NCBI RefSeq assembly: GCF_023028225.1
Contig: NZ_CP095482.1
Coordinates: 2,356,001-2,420,000 of the forward strand
Direction of reading: 5' to 3'
Source: Halorientalis litorea
GTDB lineage: Archaea > Halobacteriota > Halobacteria > Halobacteriales > Haloarculaceae
DNA length: 64,000 nt
Numbering within the stretch: the stretch's first letter is position 1; each line of letters starts with the position of its first letter. A program made the position numbers and the translations under genes. This document shows, piece by piece, positions 59,213 to 64,000 of the stretch. Below the pieces are notes generated by a model. It was not told the DNA's origin. It saw only the letters and a list, made by a program, of their open reading frames with translations, and made no database searches.

Positions 59213-59647
59213 ATGCCTCGTGCGCTGGTCGATACGACCGTCCTCTTCGCGGCGGCGTACCGTCGTGACGGTGCACACGACGCCGCGCTTCCGATTCTAC
59301 AGGCAATCGACTCCGGTGACCTCCCGGAAGCGGTTGTGCTCGACTACGTGCTCGCGGAGACGCTGAACGGATTGACGACTCGGGCCGGTCACGACGCCGC
59401 AGTGGACTTCCTCGACCGCGTCGAGGAGAACGCGCGGTTCCACGTCGACTCCCTGACTGCGGACGCGTTCGCCACGTCGAAAGCACTCTTCCGCCAGTAC
59501 GAGCGATTCTCGCTGGTCGACGCCTGCATCGTCGCGCACATGCAAGCCGAGGGGCTGGGATACCTCTACGCGTTCGACGACGACTTCGATGCCGTCGCGG
59601 ACGTCTACCGCCTCGATACCGCGACCAATCCATACGACCCCGACTGA
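59213..59647 (+). CDS. vapC: PIN-domain ribonuclease toxin (VapC-like)
   Basis: 144 residues. PIN catalytic acids Asp7 (ALVDTTVLFAAAY), Glu49 (YVLAETLNGL), Asp103 (SLVDACIVAHM), and Asp122-124 (FDDDFDAV) are all present, so the nuclease should be active. VapC toxins cut tRNA or rRNA when freed from the antitoxin. Starts on the base after the antitoxin stop. Isolated pair between metabolic genes, often a sign of horizontal mobility. Confidence 0.9.
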   Translation: MPRALVDTTVLFAAAYRRDGAHDAALPILQAIDSGDLPEAVVLDYVLAETLNGLTTRAGHDAAVDFLDRVEENARFHVDSLTADAFATSKALFRQYERFSLVDACIVAHMQAEGLGYLYAFDDDFDAVADVYRLDTATNPYDPD

Positions 59648-59694
59648 CTGGGACACGTTCTCGACCCGTGAAGATTCGACCGTAGTCTTCGGGC

Positions 59695-60855
59695 CTACGC
59701 ACCCAGCTCCGCCGCCAACTCTTCGGCCACACGCGCGCCAAGTCCCGACTTGCTCCCGGCGTAGTCGTCCGCCGCGTCCTCTCGGACCACGAGTGCCGCC
59801 GTCTCGGCCTCGCCCATCACGTCGGCGCGGTTGGCCACGACGAAGGCCAGTCCCGCCCGCCGGAGCGTCTCGCGGGCGCGCTCGATTAGCTCGCGCTCGC
59901 CGCCCTCCGTCTCCACTTTGAAGCCGACGATGGTGAGGTCGGGGTGGGCCTCGCGCACGGTGTCGATGAGTTTCGGCGTCGGCGTCAACTCGACGGTGAG
60001 GTCGTCCTGTCCCGACCGAATCTTCTTACCGGCGGCATCGACGGTGTAGTCCGAGATGGCCGCCGCCGAGACCAGCGCGTCGGCGTCGTCGGCGTGGGCC
60101 TGTACGCCGGCAAGCATTTCGGCGGCACTCTCGACCCGTTCCACGTCCGCGTAGGGCACGTTGTCCCCATCGTGGACGAGCGTCACGTCCGCGCCGCGAA
60201 TCCAGCAGGCTTTCGCCACCGCACGTCCGGTCTTTCCCGACGCCCGGTTCGAGAGCGTCCGCACGGGGTCGACGGACTCGGTGGTGGCACCGCTCGTGAC
60301 GACGACGTGCTGGTCGGCCAGCGAGTCCGGCGTCGTCGCCCGTGCGACGGCGGTGACGATGGCGTCCTCCGTCGCTATCTTCGCCTTCCCCTCCTCGATG
60401 CGCGGGTCGACGAACTCGACGCCCCACGACTCCACGCGGTCGATGGTGTCCAGCACGCCGGGGTGGTCGTACATCGGTTCGTGCATCGCGGGCGCGACGA
60501 CCACCGGTACGTCCGCACCCAGTGCCGTCGTCGCACACGTCGTCACCGTGGTGTCGTCCACGGCCGCCGCCATCTTCCCCACGGTGTTCGCGGTGGCGGG
60601 GGCGACCAGCAACACGTCGGCCCACCCGTCGCGGCCACAGAGTTCGACGTGCTCGACTCGTCCAGTGATTTCGGTGACGACGGGGTTCTCGGTGGCGAAC
60701 TCGACGGCCCACGGGTGGACGATGCCGCGCGCGCTCTCGGTCATGACGCCCCTGACCGTCGCGCCGCGACGGCGCAGTTCGTGGGCGAGTTCGACCGTCT
60801 TCACCGCGGCGATGGACCCCGAGATACCGAGTGCGACGTTCACTCCATCGAGCAT
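59695..60855 (-). CDS. coaBC: Bifunctional phosphopantothenoylcysteine decarboxylase / phosphopantothenate-cysteine ligase
   Basis: 386 residues; makes 4'-phosphopantetheine on the way to coenzyme A. N-terminal CoaC flavoprotein: [40 protein letters not shown] with [15 protein letters not shown], and [12 protein letters not shown]-terminal Coa[21 protein letters not shown] with [52 protein letters not shown] and VGFKVET. Archaeal form with GISGSIA-type start. ATG 60855 begins at the first strand. Divergent from trpB. Confidence 0.95.
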   Translation of the reverse strand: MLDGVNVALGISGSIAAVKTVELAHELRRRGATVRGVMTESARGIVHPWAVEFATENPVVTEITGRVEHVELCGRDGWADVLLVAPATANTVGKMAAAVDDTTVTTCATTALGADVPVVVAPAMHEPMYDHPGVLDTIDRVESWGVEFVDPRIEEGKAKIATEDAIVTAVARATTPDSLADQHVVVTSGATTESVDPVRTLSNRASGKTGRAVAKACWIRGADVTLVHDGDNVPYADVERVESAAEMLAGVQAHADDADALVSAAAISDYTVDAAGKKIRSGQDDLTVELTPTPKLIDTVREAHPDLTIVGFKVETEGGERELIERARETLRRAGLAFVVANRADVMGEAETAALVVREDAADDYAGSKSGLGARVAEELAAELGA

Positions 60856-60971
60856 TGCACGGCGGTTGGTGGCTCTCCGTGGTAAATTCCGGGGGCCGCG
60901 AGGTACCGTCGCCGCTCGCCGCCCGTCCCGGACACAAACACATATGCGGGATGGCTCGCAACTACGGCCGT

Positions 60972-62120
60972 ATGCCACCCGCCCATACGTTCCACGAGTT
61001 CGGCGGCAGACACGTCCCCGAACCGCTCGAAGAACCGCTCCAGCAACTCGCCGACGCTTTCGACGAGACGGTCGATACCGAGGAGTTTCAGGAAGACCTG
61101 CAGTACTACCTGAGACACTTCGCCGGCCGACCGACGCCCGTCTTCTACGCCGAGACGCTGAGCGAGATGTACGGCGCGGACATCTACCTCAAACACGAGG
61201 ACCTGCTCCACGGCGGCGCGCACAAACTGAACAACACGCTCGGGCAGGCACTGCTGGCGAAGAAGGCCGGGAAGGAACGGCTCATCGCGGAGACGGGTGC
61301 GGGCCAACACGGCACCGCGACGGCGATGGTCGGCGCGCTCCTCGACATCCCGACGAAGGTATACATGGGCCGGAAGGACATGAACCGACAGGAGATGAAC
61401 GTCTTCCGGATGCGCCTGCTCGGTGCCGAAGTCGAGCCGGTTACCCGCGGCAACGAGGGCCTCGCGGAGGCCGTCGACGCCTCGCTCGAAGACTTCGCCG
61501 AGAACATGGACGACACCCACTATCTCGTCGGCAGCGCGGTCGGTCCGGACCCGTTCCCGCGGATGGTGCGGGAGTTCCAGTCGGTCATCGGGCACGAGGC
61601 CCGCGAACAGATTCAGGAACTCCACGGTGACCTGCCCGACGCCTGCGTCGCCTGCATCGGTGGCGGCTCGAACGCCATCGGGCTGTTCCACGCGTTCAAA
61701 GACGACGACGTGGCCTTCCACGGAGCCGAACCCGGCGGCAAGGGTGAGCACCAGCACTCCGCACCCCTCTCGAAGTCCGAGGAGACCGAGGTGTTCCAAG
61801 GGATGAAGACGAAGGTCATCGACGAGGACACCGAGAACCACTCGGTGAGTGCTGGCCTCGACTACCCTGCGGTCGGTCCCGAACACGCCGCGCTGCAGTC
61901 GCTCGGGCGCGCCGAGTACCACGCAATCAGCGACGACGAGGCACTCGACGCGTTCCGCGAACTCAGTCGGGCCGAGGGCATCATCCCCGCACTGGAGCCG
62001 AGCCACGCCATCGCCCTCGCGAAGCAACTCGCCGACGAACACGACACCCTACTCGTGAACCTCTGCGGTCGCGGTGACAAGGACATGCAGACCGCCGCCG
62101 AACACTTCGACTTGTCGTGA
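60972..62120 (+). CDS. trpB: Tryptophan synthase beta chain
   Basis: 382 residues. Condenses indole and serine to tryptophan with PLP. Start [23 protein letters not shown] Lys85 in [34 protein letters not shown] with catalytic Glu107; [40 protein letters not shown]; phosphate loop GGGSNA (230-235). The ATG at 60972 matches the usual start a few residues before FGG; CACATATGCG at about 60939-60948 is a fitting TATA box for a leaderless mRNA. ATG 60951 is an alternative. No trpA or trpC is next to it. Confidence 0.94.
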   Translation: MPPAHTFHEFGGRHVPEPLEEPLQQLADAFDETVDTEEFQEDLQYYLRHFAGRPTPVFYAETLSEMYGADIYLKHEDLLHGGAHKLNNTLGQALLAKKAGKERLIAETGAGQHGTATAMVGALLDIPTKVYMGRKDMNRQEMNVFRMRLLGAEVEPVTRGNEGLAEAVDASLEDFAENMDDTHYLVGSAVGPDPFPRMVREFQSVIGHEAREQIQELHGDLPDACVACIGGGSNAIGLFHAFKDDDVAFHGAEPGGKGEHQHSAPLSKSEETEVFQGMKTKVIDEDTENHSVSAGLDYPAVGPEHAALQSLGRAEYHAISDDEALDAFRELSRAEGIIPALEPSHAIALAKQLADEHDTLLVNLCGRGDKDMQTAAEHFDLS

Positions 62121-62230
62121 GAACAACAAGACGGGAACATCCTTAACGCCCGTCTCCTTCCGGCCGTATAAATGCACCATAAAATTATGTACGAAGACTT
62201 AGGAGGCTAGCCTGTGGATTTTGTGACGCC

Positions 62231-62749
62231 ATGACAGACAAGATTTCATTCCCGAGTCAAGAGTGGTTCGACGCGTATAAAGACGCAATCAACAACAACG
62301 ACGAGTACGCGGAATCCTCCGAAGGGTGGGGCGTCGACTTCAACGGCGACTTTATCTTCAAGGTGACGAACATGCCGGTCGACGACCTCGACATCGACGC
62401 CATGCCCGAACACCTGCAGGACGAACTCGACGAGTACATCGAAGAGCAGGAAGGCGAAGGCTACGTCGGGTACTCCTACGTCGGACTGGAGGACGGCGAG
62501 TGTACTGGTGCCGAACTCATCCACGGCCCCGACGAGGTAGACGCCGGATTCGTCCTCGAAGGGACCTACGACAACTGGGTCGAACTGACCAAGGGCAACA
62601 TCGGTGCCGTCGATGGCATGATGTCCGGGAAGTTCGACCTCGACGGCGACATGCAGAAAGTTCTGCAGTACACCGACTCCGCGACGCTCCTCACGGAAGT
62701 CGCGGCCGGTATCGACTCCGAGTTCGCACACGAAGCCTACGGCAAGTAA
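62231..62749 (+). CDS. SCP2 sterol-binding-domain-like protein
   Basis: 172 residues, very acidic (many Asp/Glu). The fold suggested by ESSEGWGVDFNGDFIFKVTN, GECTGAELIHGPDEVDAGFV, LEGTYDNWVELTKGNIGAVD and GMMSGKFDLDGDMQKVLQYT is the SCP2 lipid-carrier domain: the last motif (W-x-x-x...G...A...G...G...GD) is the family signature. It may bind an acyl or isoprenoid lipid. TATA-like GTATAAATG at 62166-62174 suggests a transcript start near 62195; AGGAGG at 62201-62206 is about 24 nt before the ATG, too far for a standard RBS. Confidence 0.78.
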   Translation: MTDKISFPSQEWFDAYKDAINNNDEYAESSEGWGVDFNGDFIFKVTNMPVDDLDIDAMPEHLQDELDEYIEEQEGEGYVGYSYVGLEDGECTGAELIHGPDEVDAGFVLEGTYDNWVELTKGNIGAVDGMMSGKFDLDGDMQKVLQYTDSATLLTEVAAGIDSEFAHEAYGK

Positions 62750-62843
62750 CACCGTCGCCCTCGGCGTCGGGTCGCTCGAACGACGCTTTCTTTCGGACAG
62801 TACCCGGCCAGCGACGCGACTCGCTCCGAACCGCTCTCCGCCC

Positions 62844-63578
62844 TCAGTCCTCGTCTACGAGACTCGGATGTTGCTCCGGGGCGTCAGGGTGTGGGTCGGC
62901 GACGAACTCCCGCAGGACGGCCAGCGACTCCTGTTCGCGTCGCTCGCGTTCGCGCTCGTCTATCTCCTCACAGCCCGGCGGCACCTCACGCCCCCGGTCA
63001 GTGAAGTAGCCCTCCGGGACGACCCAATCGTGGTAGAAGCCGCTGTCGTGTTCTTCGAGGAGCGTGACCGCAACCTCCGCACCGTGGCCCGCACAGACGG
63101 CCGTCTGGTGCGGTTTCTCCGCCAGCCGCCCGGCGGCGTACAGGCCGTCGACGCCGGTCCGTCCCCGCTCGTCCGTGTCCACGAACGTCTTGCTACGTTG
63201 GACGAACCCGACACCCTCGACATCCGCGAGGTAGTCCGTCTCGTTTTTCGTCGCCGCGACGACGTGGTCTGCCCGGAGCGTGTCACCGTCTCCCGTCTCG
63301 ACGCGGAACCCCCCGTCGGCGATGGACACCGCTTGGACTGTCTGCTCACGCCGTTCACACCCCGCCCGGTCAGCCTGCTCGGCGAGTAAGTCGAGAAAGA
63401 GCCGCGAGTTCACGCCCGCCGGGAAGCCGGGGACGTTTTCGAGGTGGGCGTTCCGACGGAGCAGTGACGTGCCCCCGTCGAAGACGGTCGTTTCGAGGCC
63501 GTGCCGTGCGGTGTAGACGGCGGCGGTGAGGCCAGCGACGCCCCCGCCGACCACGCAAACGTCTCGCGTTTCGGTCAT
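62844..63578 (-). CDS. FAD-dependent oxidoreductase, thioredoxin-reductase-like without CxxC
   Basis: 244 residues. FAD motif VCVVGGGVAGLTAAVYTARH near the N-terminus and the end motif GVDGLYAAGRLAEKPHQTAV with AGHGAEVAVTL, as in thioredoxin reductases. The NADPH domain and the redox CxxC are missing: the middle is short (FRVETGDGDTLRADHVVAAT). A helical Glu/Arg-rich tail (EEIDERERERREQESLAVLR) closes the protein. Single-domain flavoproteins of this kind occur in haloarchaea, with unknown role. ATG 63578. Divergent from the SRPBCC gene, 106 bp apart. Confidence 0.83.
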   Translation of the reverse strand: MTETRDVCVVGGGVAGLTAAVYTARHGLETTVFDGGTSLLRRNAHLENVPGFPAGVNSRLFLDLLAEQADRAGCERREQTVQAVSIADGGFRVETGDGDTLRADHVVAATKNETDYLADVEGVGFVQRSKTFVDTDERGRTGVDGLYAAGRLAEKPHQTAVCAGHGAEVAVTLLEEHDSGFYHDWVVPEGYFTDRGREVPPGCEEIDERERERREQESLAVLREFVADPHPDAPEQHPSLVDED

Positions 63579-63684
63579 GACAGGTCGGGGTTCGACCCAC
63601 CCGAAATAGAAGGTGTCGGGTTGGCGTGACTGTCGCCGTGTCGACCTGCGGAATACTTACGGGTCCGACAGCCGACATCTGTGT

Positions 63685-64000
63685 GTGGACGAAGTCGAAG
63701 TCAGCACCGTGGTCTACGTGCCGCCCGAGGAAGTGTACGAGTTCCTCGTGGACTTCCCGGGGTACGCGAACTACTCGAAGTACCTCCAGCGGGTGCGGGC
63801 CACCGGTGACGGCACTCCCGGAACCCGGTACTACATGGAGTTCGCGTGGTGGAAACTGACCTACACTGCCCACTCGGAGGTCACCGATATCGACCCGCCA
63901 CACCAGGTGGACTGGCAGATAATCAAAGACATCGACGCCGAGGGGCACTGGAACGTCGAACCACTCCCCGAGGCGGCACCCGACGGCAAGGACCACGCCT
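63685..64000 (+). CDS. SRPBCC/COQ10-like lipid-binding protein, 3' end outside window
   Basis: Only the first 105 codons are in the window. VDEVEVSTVVYVPPEEVYEF, then LVDFPGYANYSKYLQRVRAT, GTRYYMEFAWWKLTYTAHSE and VTDIDPPHQVDWQIIKDIDA match the START-like polyketide cyclase/dehydrase superfamily, which binds hydrophobic ligands such as quinones. Start taken as GTG 63685; GAATACTTAC at 63651-63660 is about 30 nt upstream and fits a TATA box of a leaderless gene. Confidence 0.8.
   Translation, partial: MDEVEVSTVVYVPPEEVYEFLVDFPGYANYSKYLQRVRATGDGTPGTRYYMEFAWWKLTYTAHSEVTDIDPPHQVDWQIIKDIDAEGHWNVEPLPEAAPDGKDHA

Overview
The window is about 64 kb of a chromosome from a haloarchaeon (class Halobacteria; genus not determinable by reading). 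The DNA is GC-rich, the encoded proteins are rich in Asp/Glu and poor in Lys, many genes look leaderless with AT-rich TATA-like boxes about 25-35 nt upstream of the start, and the gene content is archaeal: ftsZ1-secE-nusG, D-aminoacyl-tRNA deacylase of the DtdA type, archaeal signal peptidase, type IV pilins with a VSPVIG motif, archaeal-type geranylgeranyl reductase, and several families largely confined to haloarchaea. I read about 71 protein genes, one interrupted gene, one IS200/IS605-group element and no rRNA, tRNA or CRISPR array.

Layout. 0.1-8.2 kb: aroE, a cation exchanger-like protein, dtdA, then ftsZ1-secE-nusG, a hairpin-rich gap, a small zinc protein, a PHP protein, a membrane hydrolase and a CinA-C protein. 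8.4-12.2 kb: a secretion cluster with two SipW-type signal proteins of TasA/camelysin type, their signal peptidase, a PKD protein carrying a similar mature N-terminus, and a membrane-anchored TasA-like protein on the other strand. 12.4-17.6 kb: aminotransferase, MFS carrier, XPD/Rad3-type helicase, zinc-ribbon protein. 17.6-19.9 kb: a two-domain VOC gene split by a tnpB element whose borders can be set to the base. 20-25.3 kb: ArsA/Get3 ATPase, then a leftward group of rhomboid, endonuclease V, SDR and glycerate kinase. 25.4-28.1 kb: an overlapping operon of a DUF5788-like protein, PolX and a Mut7-C RNase. 28-33.8 kb: enoyl-CoA hydratase, haloarchaeal proteins of unknown function, Nudix, an S10 paralog and an M20 amidohydrolase. 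33.8-38.2 kb: geranylgeranyl reductase, GCS2-type ligase with a glutamine amidotransferase, 2Fe-2S ferredoxin, small membrane protein. 38.3-47.6 kb: acyl-CoA ligase, ABC exporter, an R2lox-like di-metal oxidase usually labelled NrdB, amidase, thioredoxin-reductase-like flavoprotein. 47.7-49.7 kb: three tandem type IV pilins. 50.0-58.1 kb: a nine-gene Mrp (Mnh) antiporter operon with overlapping or abutting genes. 58.1-64 kb: SDR, VapBC, coaBC, trpB, SCP2-like protein, FAD protein and a truncated SRPBCC gene.

The most interesting signals are (1) the element at 18354-19783, whose ends obey the TTAC/AAAG and GAAT/TCAA pairing rules known from IS608 and whose removal restores an uninterrupted 280-residue VOC reading frame; (2) the SipW/TasA-like cluster, a candidate biofilm or extracellular filament system; (3) the R2lox-like protein at 43273-44211; (4) a 12-bp promoter element placed exactly 25 nt before the start codons of both the geranylgeranyl reductase and the 2Fe-2S ferredoxin; and (5) a 137-bp perfectly identical block in two of the three pilin genes.
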